A stretch of DNA of 64,000 nucleotides from Aromatoleum tolulyticum (GCF_900156155.1 NZ_FTMD01000017.1:1-64000), one strand, 5' to 3'. Shown: positions 1-9,569, counted from the stretch's first letter. Program-made: numbers and translations. The notes: a model not told the origin generated them from the sequence alone.

Positions 1-402
1 GAGACGATGAAGGAGGTGTATCAGCTCTTCCCGCGCCTCGAGGAGCGCAAGGCGCAGATGGCCGGCACCTTGTCCGGCGGCGAGCGCCAGATGCTCGCGG
101 TGGGCCGTGCGCTGATGGCCAAGCCGAAGCTCCTGATGCTCGACGAACCGAGCCTGGGTCTCGCGCCGCTGATCGTGCGCGAGATCTTCCGCATCATCAG
201 CGAGCTGCGCCGGCGCGGGGTGTCGATCCTGCTGGTCGAGCAGAACGCGCGCGCGGCGCTGCAGGTCGCCGACTACGCGTACGTGCTGGAGACCGGCGAG
301 ATCTCGATGGAAGGCCCGGCCAAACAGCTCGCCGATGATCCGCGCGTGATCGAGGCGTATCTCGGGCTGGGCGGCAAGCACCAGGCCATGTTGTCGACCT
401 GA
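1..402 (+). CDS. livF: Branched-chain amino-acid ABC transporter ATP-binding protein (LivF type), 5' truncated
   Basis: This is the C-terminal 133 residues of an ABC ATPase that starts left of the window; the frame is open through base 1. The ABC signature LSGGERQ and a Walker B strand ([13 protein letters not shown]) are visible, followed by an H-loop region and a short C-terminal end. The form SLGLAP after Walker B and the EQNAR motif after the switch region are typical of LivF-family ATPases, which power uptake of branched-chain amino acids, amides or aromatic acids together with LivG, LivH, LivM and a periplasmic binding protein. Walker A and the rest of the operon lie outside the window, so the substrate cannot be judged. 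The gene ends two bases before the stop of the convergent gene. Confidence 0.85.
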   Translation, partial: ETMKEVYQLFPRLEERKAQMAGTLSGGERQMLAVGRALMAKPKLLMLDEPSLGLAPLIVREIFRIISELRRRGVSILLVEQNARAALQVADYAYVLETGEISMEGPAKQLADDPRVIEAYLGLGGKHQAMLST

Positions 403-404
403 GA

Positions 405-3005
405 TCAGGCCGGGCGCGCGTCGGCGGGGGGCTCGTCGCCTTCCGTCAGCGCGAGCAGGTTGCCCGAGACGATGCGCGGGAAGGCGTCGTGCGGGCAGTT
501 GCGGAAGTTGGTCGCGTCGAAGAGCGGCGGTTCGTGGCGGAACGCGCGATAGCCCTGCTCGCGCAGGAAGGCCAGCAAGGGCGCGAGACGGTCGGGGCGG
601 TCGCATTCGACCACGATCACCGGACGGCAGCGCGCGATCAGGCCGCTTGCGCCGCGCAGCACGTTGAGTTCGCGGCCTTCCACGTCGATCTTCAGCAGGC
701 GGCAGGAAGGCAGATCCAGGTCGTCGAGGCGCGCGAGTTCGACCTCCTCGCCGTCGCCCTCGTCTGCGTCAGCGATGCTCACACCGCCGAAGTTCGCGGG
801 CCGGGCGAGATCCAGCCGCGGCACGAATGCATGCCCCGCGGTCGCGCCGACCGCGCGGCGATGCAGCTCGACATGGCCGATGCCGCTGTCGGCGAGGGTC
901 TGCTGCAGACAGGCGTGGATCGATGTCTGCGGCTCGAAGGCGATCACGCGGCCGGTATTGCCCACCGCGCGCGCCATCGCCAGCGTGAGCGTGCCAAGGT
1001 TGGCGCCGACGTCGACGGCCGTGTCGCCCGGCCGCAGCCAGGACGAGAGCAGTGCGGCCTCTCGCGGCGAGTATTCGCCGTACAGCAGCAGCGACAGCGT
1101 GATGTAGCGATCGAACAGCGGCATCGTGACGATGCCGTCGCGGCAGCGGGCGCGCACGAGGGGGAACTCGTTGCGGAGGATGACCCGGTCGCCCTCCGCG
1201 CCCGGAGCGTCGTCGGGCGATGCATCCGCGTGGCCCGACAGCAGTGCGACGAGCCCGGCAATCGGTGCGTCCCAGCTCCCGCCGACCGCCTGGCGGACGA
1301 GGGTGGCCGAGGGGTACCAGTCGCTGCGCTCGCCGCCCAGGCCCCAGCGCCAGTCGTGCAGCCAGGGAACGAGGATCCAGGTCGGCACGCCCAGTGCGCC
1401 GGCGAGGTGGGCCGGGCCGGAGTCGAGCGAGACGACGGCGTCGACGGCCTTCATCGCCGCCGCGAGGTCTTCGAAGTCGGCGATGTCGTCCGCGAGGTCG
1501 ACGAGGGGGTGGCCGGCGATTTCCGGCTTCGCGATGCCGAACTGCAGCGACACGGGCGTCCACCCCGGCAGCGTCAGCAGGGGCAGCAGGGCCGCTTCGG
1601 GCAGCCGCCGGCGCCGGTTCGCCGAGCCGGCCTGACCGCCCAGCCAGACGATGCCCAGCTTGCGCCCGGGGAGGCCGGCGAGGCGCGCGGCGAAATGTGC
1701 GGCGCGCGCCGGGTCGTGTCCGAGATAGGGTGCAGGCGCCGCGGCCTCGGCGGGCATGGTCACGGCGGCGATGCCCGGCAGGCTCATCAGACCGCAGGCC
1801 GCGTCGAACACCGCGCCATCGGGCAGCGCGGTGACGATCGCGATCCCTTCCGCGCCGCTCGCGCGCCGGGCGATGCGGGCGAGCGGCGGCGGCACGAGCA
1901 GCGTCACCGCGCCGCCGGCACGGCGGATCGCGTCGGGGAGGAAGCGCAGCATCTGCAGCGTGTCGCCCAGGCCCTGTTCGGCGTAGAGCAGCAGGCGGCC
2001 CACCGCCTCGCCCGTCCATTGCGGGGCGCCGGAGAATTTCGCGCCGCCGTGGCGGGGGAGTTCCCAGCGTGCTTCGAACAGCGGCCAGCCTTCGCGGTAG
2101 TGGCCGCGCATCAGCAGCGCACCGGCGAGGCCGAAGCGCGCTTCGGCGTTGCCGGGCTGGCGGGCGAGCCACGCGCGGTAATGGCTTTCGGCCTCGTCGA
2201 GGCGTTGCTGTTCCTTCAGCAGGTGCGCGAGATTCAGCCGGGCGTTCTCGTTGTCCGGCGCGAGGTTCGCGGCGATCGTGCCGCACAGTTCGGCGCGGGC
2301 GTGGTTGCCGACTTCGTTGCAGGTCTCGCCGAGCAGCGTCCAGCCGCCCCAGAAGCACGGGCTCGCAGCGATCGCCTTTTCCGCCTCGGCGATGCCGTCG
2401 TCGAAGCGCAGCGCCTCCACGTGGTCGCGCGCCGTCATGGTGTGGAAGCGGGCGACCGCGTCGTGCGCGAGTTCGCCGTCGCAGGTCCGCAACTGCGCCA
2501 GTGCGGCTTGTGCGGCGGCGTGGTCGCCCAGCCGGCGCGCGATCTCCAGGCTCTGCGCCAGCGCCTCGACGTAGCGCGGGTTCAGCGCGACGGCGCGCTG
2601 CGAGGCCGCGAGCGCCTCCGCCGCGAGGCCCTCCGCGTCGAGCACCAGCGACAGGTTGTGGTGGGCCATCGCGAGACCGGGCGCGAGGCGCACGGCGGCG
2701 CCGAAATGCTTGCGCGCCCGCGCGCGGTCGCCGAGCAGGCGCCACGCTTCGCCCGCGGTGTTGTGGAAATTGGCGACGTCGGGCGCCGCGGCGATCGCCG
2801 CTTCTGCGAAGCGCGCGGCATCCGCGTGGCGGCCGCGCGTGTGGCAGATCAGGGCCCGCAGGTGCAGTGCGTCCGGATGTTTCGGCACCTTGCGCAGGAA
2901 GTCGGCGTAGATCGCGTCGGCCTCGTCGAGGCGCCCCTGGTTCTGCAGCGCGATCGCTTCGTGGAGTCGTGCCAGCTGGCTCGCGGAAATGGCTTTCTTC
3001 TTCAT
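405..3005 (-). CDS. TPR / glycosyltransferase-like / FkbM methyltransferase fusion protein
   Basis: A protein of 866 residues with three parts. Residues about 1-300 are tetratricopeptide repeats. Residues about 320-620 resemble the family-9-like glycosyltransferase domain that often follows TPR arrays, with the motifs EQGLGDTLQ, DSGPAHLAGALG and WYPSA. Residues about 640-860 form an FkbM-type SAM-dependent methyltransferase with the SAM loop VDVGANLGTLTL and the later motif LKIDVEGRELNVL. I chose the ATG that begins MKKKAISASQ; an upstream in-frame ATG would add 26 residues of no recognisable character. No strong ribosome binding site precedes either start. Such proteins are usually linked to modification of surface glycans or flagellin, but no polysaccharide locus is adjacent, so the acceptor is unknown. 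Confidence 0.8.
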   Translation of the reverse strand: MKKKAISASQLARLHEAIALQNQGRLDEADAIYADFLRKVPKHPDALHLRALICHTRGRHADAARFAEAAIAAAPDVANFHNTAGEAWRLLGDRARARKHFGAAVRLAPGLAMAHHNLSLVLDAEGLAAEALAASQRAVALNPRYVEALAQSLEIARRLGDHAAAQAALAQLRTCDGELAHDAVARFHTMTARDHVEALRFDDGIAEAEKAIAASPCFWGGWTLLGETCNEVGNHARAELCGTIAANLAPDNENARLNLAHLLKEQQRLDEAESHYRAWLARQPGNAEARFGLAGALLMRGHYREGWPLFEARWELPRHGGAKFSGAPQWTGEAVGRLLLYAEQGLGDTLQMLRFLPDAIRRAGGAVTLLVPPPLARIARRASGAEGIAIVTALPDGAVFDAACGLMSLPGIAAVTMPAEAAAPAPYLGHDPARAAHFAARLAGLPGRKLGIVWLGGQAGSANRRRRLPEAALLPLLTLPGWTPVSLQFGIAKPEIAGHPLVDLADDIADFEDLAAAMKAVDAVVSLDSGPAHLAGALGVPTWILVPWLHDWRWGLGGERSDWYPSATLVRQAVGGSWDAPIAGLVALLSGHADASPDDAPGAEGDRVILRNEFPLVRARCRDGIVTMPLFDRYITLSLLLYGEYSPREAALLSSWLRPGDTAVDVGANLGTLTLAMARAVGNTGRVIAFEPQTSIHACLQQTLADSGIGHVELHRRAVGATAGHAFVPRLDLARPANFGGVSIADADEGDGEEVELARLDDLDLPSCRLLKIDVEGRELNVLRGASGLIARCRPVIVVECDRPDRLAPLLAFLREQGYRAFRHEPPLFDATNFRNCPHDAFPRIVSGNLLALTEGDEPPADARPA

Positions 3006-3120
3006 CGGCTCGTACGGGAGAGGGTTTCCCGCGAGCGCGTCGGCTCCGGCGGGTGTGCAGGCGGCTATTCTAGCTGCATGCACACCCGCGTCGTCCCTCG
3101 AGCGCAGTGCACCGACGGGT

Positions 3121-4035
3121 TCAGCGTGTCGCCGGGCAGGCGGCCGGGACCAGGCGCGCGATGGGGCGGGCGGCGACGAAAGCCCCCAGCGACACGCACA
3201 CCAGGCCCGCGAGCAGCCATCCGGACAAGGCCTCGTCGAGCAGCGGCGCCGCGGCGACGCCGGCGAGCACCGGCACCAGCGCGATCAGCGCGCCGACCCG
3301 TTCGGCGCCGAGTTTCTCGACCGCCTTCAGGAACAGCAGCATCGCGACGATGGTCGCACCGACCCCTTGGTACAGCCCCTGCAGCACGAGTGTCGACATC
3401 GGCACCGCGTCGAGCTGCTTGGGCAGCCACAGCAGGTACACCGGCAGGTAGATCAGCGCCGAGCTGAAGGCGACGAAGCGCGTCAGCAGCCACGGATGGA
3501 AGCCCCAGCGCTTCGCGAGCACGCTGTAGAAGGCCCATGCGAGCGCGGATGACAGGATCAGCGCGTCGCCCGCGAGCATCGCCGCCGACCACGCGCTGCC
3601 GGCCAGGTAGGACTGCGCGGCGAAACCCACTCCTAACGCGATGAAGGCGAGCCCGAAGGCGCGTTCGCGCGGCATGCGCTGGCGCGTCAGCAGCCACGCG
3701 ACGGCGGCGACGAGGAAGGGCTGCATGCCGGGCAGCAGGATGCCGCCGTGCGCGGCCGGCACGAGTTTGAAGCCCGCATATACGAGCACGCCGTACAGCA
3801 GGCCGCCGACCATGCCCAGCGTCCACAGGCGCGCGTCGCGCCACGACCCGCGCGGCAGGCTGCCCGCGAAAGGCAGCAGCAGGAAGGCCGCGACGCCCAG
3901 GCGCAGCGCGAGGATGTCGTGGCCCGTCAGCGCGCTCTTGCCGCCGAGGCGCGAGACGAGGATGAAGCCCGTCCAGATCGCCACGGTGCCGGCGGCGGCG
4001 AGGTAGCCGATGGTCTGGTCCCGTCCGGTGCTCAT
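3121..4035 (-). CDS. EamA/DMT-family inner-membrane transporter
   Basis: A hydrophobic protein of 304 residues with about ten predicted membrane segments in two similar halves, the layout of the EamA drug/metabolite transporter superfamily (for example RhaT- and YdcZ-like exporters). The start is supported by GGGAGC five bases upstream of the ATG. It is transcribed divergently from a LysR regulator whose start is 101 bases away, the usual arrangement of a LysR-controlled exporter. The substrate is not predictable; amino acids or related metabolites are common for the family. Confidence 0.8.
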   Translation of the reverse strand: MSTGRDQTIGYLAAAGTVAIWTGFILVSRLGGKSALTGHDILALRLGVAAFLLLPFAGSLPRGSWRDARLWTLGMVGGLLYGVLVYAGFKLVPAAHGGILLPGMQPFLVAAVAWLLTRQRMPRERAFGLAFIALGVGFAAQSYLAGSAWSAAMLAGDALILSSALAWAFYSVLAKRWGFHPWLLTRFVAFSSALIYLPVYLLWLPKQLDAVPMSTLVLQGLYQGVGATIVAMLLFLKAVEKLGAERVGALIALVPVLAGVAAAPLLDEALSGWLLAGLVCVSLGAFVAARPIARLVPAACPATR

Positions 4036-4136
4036 CGTTTGCTCCCGAGTGCTGTTGGTACGGCTGCCACGATAAGGCTGGACAATGTTCGCGTAAAATG
4101 AATAATTCTGATTCGAAGCATTCCTGAGAGAGAACG
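4036..4136. promoter_or_regulatory. Divergent promoter region between transporter and LysR regulator
   Basis: The 101-base gap is clearly richer in A and T than its surroundings. It holds GAATAATTC at 4100-4108 and a further ATTC at 4111-4114, which fits the loose T-N11-A dyads bound by LysR proteins. A TAAAAT sequence at 4094-4099 could serve as a -10 element. The assignment as operator is an inference from position and symmetry. Confidence 0.4.
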
Positions 4137-4994
4137 ATGGATCTCGACGACCTGACCATCTTTCGCACCGTCGTGCGCGAGGGCGGCATCACGCGCGCGG
4201 CCGAGAAGCTGCATCGCGTGCAGTCCAACGTCACGACGCGCATCCGTCAGCTCGAGGACAAGCTGGGCGTAGAGCTCTTCATCCGCGAGGGGCGGCGCCT
4301 GATCGTGTCGCCCTCCGGGCGCGTGCTGCTCGACTACGCCGACCGCCTGCTCGCGCTCGCCGACGAGGCGCGTGCCGCAGTCAGCGACGGCACGCCGCGC
4401 GGCCGGCTGCGCTTCGGCTCGATGGAGAGCACCGCCGCGGCACGCCTGCCGGCGCTGCTCGCGCGCTTCCACGCGCAGTACCCGGAGGTGCAGCTGGAGC
4501 TGCGCACCGGCCCGACCGGCCCGCTGATCGCCGAGGTCATCGACGGCCGGCTCGAATGCGCGCTCGTCAGCGGCCCGGTCGAGGACGCGCGCGTCGCCAG
4601 CGTGCCGGCCTTCGACGAGGAACTCGTGCTCGTCGCGCCCGCGGGCCATCCTCCGATCGCGTCGCCACGCGACCTGCGCGCGCGCACGCTGCTCACCTTC
4701 GAACCCGGCTGCGCCTATCGCCAGCGCCTGCAGGCGTGGCTCGCGTCGGGCGAGGTCGTGCCCGAGCGCGTCGTCGAGCTCTCGTCCTACCACGCGATGA
4801 TCGGCTGCGTCGCTTCCGGCATGGGCGTGGCGCTGGTGCCGCGCAGCCTGCTGGCGATGCTGCCGGTCGAGGACAGCGTGTCGATCCATGTGCTGCCGCC
4901 CGAGTTCGCGCTGGCGCGCACGGTGCTGATCCACCGCAGCGGTGCGCCGGGCCCGACGGTGCGTGCGCTGGCCGAACTGATCGGCCGGGCCTGA
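4137..4994 (+). CDS. LysR-family transcriptional regulator
   Basis: A protein of 285 residues. The N-terminal winged helix-turn-helix (residues 1-60) contains GGITRAAEKLHRVQSNVTTR and the following LEDKLGVELFIREGR, a textbook LysR start. Residues about 88-285 form the two-lobed co-inducer domain. It is divergent from the EamA exporter and probably regulates it. Its stop codon is followed after a single base by the start of the MASE1 histidine kinase, so the three downstream signalling genes may be partly co-transcribed with it. The effector molecule cannot be read from sequence. Confidence 0.9.
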   Translation: MDLDDLTIFRTVVREGGITRAAEKLHRVQSNVTTRIRQLEDKLGVELFIREGRRLIVSPSGRVLLDYADRLLALADEARAAVSDGTPRGRLRFGSMESTAAARLPALLARFHAQYPEVQLELRTGPTGPLIAEVIDGRLECALVSGPVEDARVASVPAFDEELVLVAPAGHPPIASPRDLRARTLLTFEPGCAYRQRLQAWLASGEVVPERVVELSSYHAMIGCVASGMGVALVPRSLLAMLPVEDSVSIHVLPPEFALARTVLIHRSGAPGPTVRALAELIGRA

Positions 4995-4995
4995 C

Positions 4996-6591
4996 ATGCT
5001 CCCGTCGCTTTTCGGCCGGGCTTCCGTGCCCGCGCCGGCCGTCGGTGCGGTGCGGCGGCCGTGGCTGTTGGCGCTGGCCTTCGGCATCGCCTACCTGCTG
5101 CTCGACCGCGCGAGCTACCTGTACCCGATGGCGGACTTCAAGGTCACGCCGTGGAACCCGCAGCCCAGCCTCGCGATCGCCTTCCTGATGGTGCTCGGCT
5201 GGCGCTGGATGTGGGCGGTGCTCGTGACGGTCGTGGTCGCGGAGATGACGATCCGCGACGTCGCGTCGCCCATCGCGGCCTTGCTCATCGCGCTGGTGCT
5301 CTCGCTCGGCTACGCGGCGATCGCAGCGACGCTGCAGGGGCGGTTCCACGTCGCGGTGTCGCTGCGCCAGCGCAGCGACGTGTTGCGCCTGTTTGGCGTC
5401 GTCGCCGGCGGCAGCCTGCTCATCGGCGCGGCCTACGTCGCCGCGCTCGTGCTGCTGGGCGGCACTTCCGGCGGCATGGCCGAAGCGTGGCTGCGCTTCT
5501 GGATCGGCGACACGGTGGGCATCGTCGTATCCCTGCCGCTGATCCTGATGATGCTCGACGCCTCGCGCCGTGCGCAGGTCGCGCTGCTGCTGCGCAACCG
5601 CGAGGCGCTGCTGCAGCTGGGCGCGATCCTCGCGAGCCTGTGGGTCGTGTTTGCGCTGCCGGACGCCCAGCGCTTCAATTATTTCTACGTCCTCTTCCTG
5701 CCGCTGGTGTGGATCGCCGCGCGCCACGGCATGGCCGGCACGGCACCGGCGATGATCCTGCTGCAGGTCGGCGTGATCATCGTCATGGAGGCGTCCGGCA
5801 TCAGCTCGCTGGGCGTGTTCGAACTGCAGGCGTTGCTGCTGGCGCTCGCGATGACGGGCTTTTTCGTTGCCGTGACGGTGGACGAGCGCCAGCGCATCTC
5901 CGACGACCTGCGCCGCACCCTCAAGCTCGCTGCTGCCGGCGAGATGGCCGCGGCGATCACGCACGAACTCAACCAGCCGCTGACGGCGCTGAACAACTAT
6001 GCGCGCGCCTGCCGGCTGATCCTGGAATCCGGTTCGCCGGCCGCGCACGCGAGCCTGCCCGACACGCTCGACCGCATCTCGGCCGAAGCGCGCCGTGCCG
6101 GCGACGTGATCCGCCGCCTGCGCGATCTCTTCAAGGGCGGCGTCGAAGGGCGCGAGCCGGTCGATGTCGGCGCCGTCGCCGTCGCGATGGTGGAAGCCTT
6201 CCGCAACCATGCGGGCCGCATCCACTTCCGCCTCGATCTGCCCGCGGCGCCCGCACGGGTGCTGGCCGATCGCGTGCAGATCGAACTCGTGCTGCGCAAC
6301 CTGCTGCAGAATGCCGTCGACGCGCTGGCAGCCTTGCCGGACGGCACGATCAGCCTGCGGATGCGCGCGGACGAGGACGAATTGCGCGTGGACGTCGAGG
6401 ATACCGGGCCCGGTATCCCCCCGGCCCGGGTGCCGAGCGTGTTCGAGCCCTTCGCCTCCGACAAGGCCAACGGCATGGGGGTGGGCCTGCCGATGAGCCG
6501 CGCGATCGTCGAGTCGCACGGCGGACGACTGGTGGCGGAGGCGGGGCCGGGCGGCCGCGTCCATTTCACGCTGCCCCGACTGAAGAGCTGA
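4996..6591 (+). CDS. MASE1-domain sensor histidine kinase
   Basis: A protein of 531 residues. Residues about 20-300 contain eight or so hydrophobic segments of the MASE1 integral-membrane sensor type. The kinase core follows: an H-box with ITHELNQPLTALNNYARA places the phosphorylated histidine at residue 323, the N-box is LRNLLQNAVDAL near residue 437, and DTGPGIPP and GMGVGLPMSRAI are the G boxes. The H-box with HELNQPL is of the FixL/DctB type. The start lies one base after the LysR stop. The partner is the FixJ-like regulator that begins two bases after its own stop. The ligand of MASE1 domains is generally unknown. Confidence 0.88.
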   Translation: MLPSLFGRASVPAPAVGAVRRPWLLALAFGIAYLLLDRASYLYPMADFKVTPWNPQPSLAIAFLMVLGWRWMWAVLVTVVVAEMTIRDVASPIAALLIALVLSLGYAAIAATLQGRFHVAVSLRQRSDVLRLFGVVAGGSLLIGAAYVAALVLLGGTSGGMAEAWLRFWIGDTVGIVVSLPLILMMLDASRRAQVALLLRNREALLQLGAILASLWVVFALPDAQRFNYFYVLFLPLVWIAARHGMAGTAPAMILLQVGVIIVMEASGISSLGVFELQALLLALAMTGFFVAVTVDERQRISDDLRRTLKLAAAGEMAAAITHELNQPLTALNNYARACRLILESGSPAAHASLPDTLDRISAEARRAGDVIRRLRDLFKGGVEGREPVDVGAVAVAMVEAFRNHAGRIHFRLDLPAAPARVLADRVQIELVLRNLLQNAVDALAALPDGTISLRMRADEDELRVDVEDTGPGIPPARVPSVFEPFASDKANGMGVGLPMSRAIVESHGGRLVAEAGPGGRVHFTLPRLKS

Positions 6592-6593
6592 GC

Positions 6594-7226
6594 ATGGATA
6601 ACGACGAACGCCTGCGCGACGAACGCCTGTGCGTGTTCCTGATCGACGATGACGCCTCCGTGCGCGACTCCCTGTCGTTGCTGCTGGGCATCCGCGGCTA
6701 TGCGACGCGCGTGTTCGACAGCGCCGACGCCTTCCTGCACGCGGCCGGCGAGGGCGGCGACGCGTGGGCCGGCTGCGTGCTGACCGACATCCGCATGCCC
6801 GGCCTGTCCGGCCTCGACCTGCAGCGCGTCGCCGCCGAAAACGGGATGCCGCTGCCCTTCGTCGTGATGAGTGCGCACGGCGATGCGGCCGCCGCACGCC
6901 AGGCCTTCCGCCAGGCGGCGATCGACTTCCTGGAGAAGCCCTTCGACGATGCCGACCTCTTCGCCGCGATCGAGCAGGCCTTCGGGCGCGAACGCCAACG
7001 CCTCGCCGCCGTGCGGCGCGAACATACGGTCAGCGGGCGGCTCGCCGCGCTGACCGAGCGCGAGCGCGAAGTCTGCGACCTGATGGTGCAGGGCCTGTCG
7101 AACCACGAGATCGCCGCGCGCCTGGGCATCAGCCATCGCACCGCGCAGGTGCACCGCGGGCGCGTGATGCAGAAGATGGACGCCGGGTCGCTCGCCGCCC
7201 TGATCGCCGCCTGCCGCGAGGGCTGA
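6594..7226 (+). CDS. FixJ/NarL-type response regulator (REC + LuxR HTH)
   Basis: A protein of 210 residues. The N-terminal receiver domain has the acidic pair IDDD, the phospho-acceptor Asp65 in LTDIRMPG, a conserved switch Ser in VVMSAHGD and the Lys in FLEKPFDD. The C-terminal part (about 145-205) is a LuxR-type helix-turn-helix with LTEREREVCDLMVQGLSNHE and a recognition helix including SHRTAQVHRGRVM. This fits the FixJ family. It starts three bases after the stop of the MASE1 kinase, so the two form a two-component pair with translational proximity. Target promoters are unknown; the Na+/H+ antiporter gene 135 bases downstream is one possibility. Confidence 0.9.
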   Translation: MDNDERLRDERLCVFLIDDDASVRDSLSLLLGIRGYATRVFDSADAFLHAAGEGGDAWAGCVLTDIRMPGLSGLDLQRVAAENGMPLPFVVMSAHGDAAAARQAFRQAAIDFLEKPFDDADLFAAIEQAFGRERQRLAAVRREHTVSGRLAALTEREREVCDLMVQGLSNHEIAARLGISHRTAQVHRGRVMQKMDAGSLAALIAACREG

Positions 7227-7361
7227 CGCCCGCAAGCGGGGCCCGCGCATACGCCGATCCGCGTACGCGACCTGTCCAATTCTCCGCTGCGCCCCCGGTC
7301 GGTAAGCTCCCGTTGTGCATGGCTTTTCCTGCGCGATCTTCCTCCAGGGAGCACACGACCC

Positions 7362-8621
7362 ATGAGCGAGGCGACACCCGTACAGATGGTGGCGGCCGGC
7401 CTGTTCGCACTGGCCATCATCCACACCTTCTCGACCAAGTTCTTCGAGCAGCTGGCGCACCACCACCCGGCGCACGCCGGCGTGTTCCACCTGCTCGGCG
7501 AAGTCGAGGTCGTGTTCGGCTTCTGGGCGATGGTGCTGATCGTCGCGATGGGCGTGCTCGCCGGGCGCGCCGACGCGATCGCCTACCTCGACAGCCGCAA
7601 CTTCACCGAGCCGATGTTCGTGTTCGCGATCATGGTGATCGCCGGCAGCCGCCCGATCCTGCGCTTCGCGCTCGCGCTCGTGCGCATGGCGGCGAACTTG
7701 CTGCCGATGCACCAGAACGTCGCGTTCTACTTCATCACGATGGCGCTGGTGCCGCTGCTCGGCTCCTTCATCACCGAACCGGCGGCGATGACGCTCGCGG
7801 CGCTGATCCTGCGCGACAAGTTCTTCGCCCACGGCATCTCCAACCGCCTCAAGTACGCGACGATCGGCACGCTGTTCGTCAACATCTCGATCGGGGGCAC
7901 CCTCACGCCCTTCGCCGCGCCGCCGGTGCTGATGGTGGCCGGCACCTGGGGCTGGGACATCTGGTTCATGATCGCGACCTTCGGCTGGAAGGCGCTGATC
8001 GCGGTCGTCTTCAACGCCATCGTGGTCACGACGGTGTTCCGCCCGGAACTCGCCGCGCTCGACACCGGCGCTGCGAAGAGCGGCGAGCGCATGCCGGGGC
8101 TCATGGTCGTGATCCACCTGCTGTTCCTCGCCGGCGTCGTCGCCTTCGCCCACCACCCCGCGGTGTTCATGGGCCTGCTGCTGTTCTTCCTCGGCTTCGC
8201 GACCGCCTACAAGCGCTATCAGGATCGCCTGATCCTGCGCGAAGGCCTGCTCGTCGCCTTCTTCCTCGCGGGGCTGGTGGTGCTCGGCGGGCAGCAGCAA
8301 TGGTGGCTGCAGCCCGTGCTCACGGGCATGGACGCGACGACCGTGTACTTTGGCGCGACCGCATTGACCGCGTTCACCGACAACGCTGCGCTCACCTACC
8401 TCGGCTCGCTGGTGCAGGGCCTGTCGCCGGAATTCAAGTACGCGCTGGTGGCCGGCGCGGTGACCGGCGGCGGCCTCACGATCATCGCCAACGCGCCCAA
8501 CCCGGCGGGTTTCGCGATCCTGCGCGGGCATTTCCCCGACGAGGCGATCCACCCGATCGGCCTGCTGCTGTCCGCGCTGCCGCCGACCCTGGTCGCGATC
8601 GTCGCCTTCCAGGTTCTGTAA
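7362..8621 (+). CDS. Putative Na+/H+ antiporter (PF07399-type)
   Basis: A polytopic membrane protein of 419 residues with about eleven hydrophobic segments. It matches my memory of the putative Na+/H+ antiporter family once called DUF1504, related to the ion transporter superfamily; features include GTLTPFAAPPVLMVA and FTDNAALTYLGSL, the Asp/Asn-containing broken-helix type motifs. The ATG is preceded by CCAGGGAGCACACGACC, giving a usable GGGAG. Activity in sodium/proton exchange is a family-level statement and not proven here. A very small membrane protein follows after 11 bases and is likely co-transcribed. Confidence 0.75.
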   Translation: MSEATPVQMVAAGLFALAIIHTFSTKFFEQLAHHHPAHAGVFHLLGEVEVVFGFWAMVLIVAMGVLAGRADAIAYLDSRNFTEPMFVFAIMVIAGSRPILRFALALVRMAANLLPMHQNVAFYFITMALVPLLGSFITEPAAMTLAALILRDKFFAHGISNRLKYATIGTLFVNISIGGTLTPFAAPPVLMVAGTWGWDIWFMIATFGWKALIAVVFNAIVVTTVFRPELAALDTGAAKSGERMPGLMVVIHLLFLAGVVAFAHHPAVFMGLLLFFLGFATAYKRYQDRLILREGLLVAFFLAGLVVLGGQQQWWLQPVLTGMDATTVYFGATALTAFTDNAALTYLGSLVQGLSPEFKYALVAGAVTGGGLTIIANAPNPAGFAILRGHFPDEAIHPIGLLLSALPPTLVAIVAFQVL

Positions 8622-8632
8622 GGAAGATCGCC

Positions 8633-8806
8633 ATGAGCACGTTCGACGAAATCCTGCAGTGGTTCGAAACCCTGCCCGCGAGCTTCGCCTTCCTGCTCGC
8701 GCTGCCCTTCGTGATCGCCTTCGTCAGCTTGCTCAAGGACGCGGTCGAGCGCCGTGGCGGCAAGAAAGGGCGTCGCGGGAGCCATGGCGAGCCGAAGATC
8801 CTGTAG
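8633..8806 (+). CDS. Small single-span membrane protein
   Basis: A 57-residue reading frame with a good AGGAAG ribosome binding site 6 bases upstream. It has an amphipathic N-terminus, one hydrophobic stretch (residues about 17-34) and a strongly basic tail (RRGGKKGRRG). It sits 11 bases after the antiporter gene in the same direction, which suggests one transcript and perhaps an accessory role for the transporter. I do not recognise a family. The next gene is convergent with 12 bases between the stops. Confidence 0.6.
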   Translation: MSTFDEILQWFETLPASFAFLLALPFVIAFVSLLKDAVERRGGKKGRRGSHGEPKIL

Positions 8807-8818
8807 GCAGATCGCGCC

Positions 8819-9337
8819 TCACGCGGCCGGGGCGCCGAGCAGCGCCTCGTACAGCGCGAGGTCGCCCGCCGAGAAGCAGCAAAAGATCACTTCGGTGATC
8901 GTCGGCAAGGCGGCGACGCCCGCGCGCACGGTCGCCACCGCGATGCGCGCCGCCGCGTCCTTCGGGTAGCCATAGACGCCGGTGCTGATGCCCGGAAACG
9001 CCACCGTCGCCGCGCCGTTCGCCGCCGCCACTTCGAGCGCGCGCCGGTAGCACGACGCCAGCAGCGCCGGCTCGCCGCGCGTGCCGCCGTGCCACACCGG
9101 GCCCACGGTGTGGATCACGAAGCGCGCCGGCAGGCGGTAGCCCCGCGTCAGCTTCGCCTCGCCGGTCGGACAGCCGCCCAGTCCGCGGCATTCGTCCAGC
9201 AGTTCGGGGCCCGCCGCGCGGTGGATGGCCCCGTCCACGCCGCCTCCACCCAGCAGCGAGGCGTTCGCGGCATTGACGATGGCATCGACGGGCAGGGTCG
9301 TGATGTCGGCCTGCAGGGCGCGGAGGGTGGCGGTCAT
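8819..9337 (-). CDS. Macrodomain protein (O-acetyl-ADP-ribose deacetylase-like)
   Basis: A 172-residue single macrodomain. The family motifs are clear: [20 protein letters not shown] near residue 18, the [10 protein letters not shown] loop, and [13 protein letters not shown] at about 120. These bind the ADP-ribose moiety; the Asn-Ala-Ala-Asn and Gly-rich loop pattern is of the MacroD/YmdB type that hydrolyses O-acetyl-ADP-ribose or mono-ADP-ribosyl groups. The start is chosen at MTATLR because AGGAG stands 7 bases upstream; the longer open frame upstream lacks family similarity. It is a stand-alone gene with no toxin or ADP-ribosyltransferase next to it. Confidence 0.88.
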   Translation of the reverse strand: MTATLRALQADITTLPVDAIVNAANASLLGGGGVDGAIHRAAGPELLDECRGLGGCPTGEAKLTRGYRLPARFVIHTVGPVWHGGTRGEPALLASCYRRALEVAAANGAATVAFPGISTGVYGYPKDAAARIAVATVRAGVAALPTITEVIFCCFSAGDLALYEALLGAPAA

Positions 9338-9569
9338 GGTCGGTCTCCTGTCATTCCGGCGGGGCGGTGATGAGCCAAGCCTAGCTTCCGCCCGGCATTG
9401 ACCGCAAGACGGAACTGTCGCCCTGCGCGCGATGCGGCACGGTGAAGCGAGCTGTAACACTTGCCGGACGGAATCTTGAACCCGTGTTCACGGAACGTTC
9501 ACATGCCGACCCCGAAAATGGCTGCCGTGTCATATCGACATGCCGTTCAAATTTTTCCGGAGTTCAAGC

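Noticed and set aside
489-3467. A plus-strand frame of about 990 codons opposite the TPR/FkbM fusion
   Set aside because: It has compositional bias only and no recognisable domain; the minus strand carries well-defined TPR and methyltransferase motifs.
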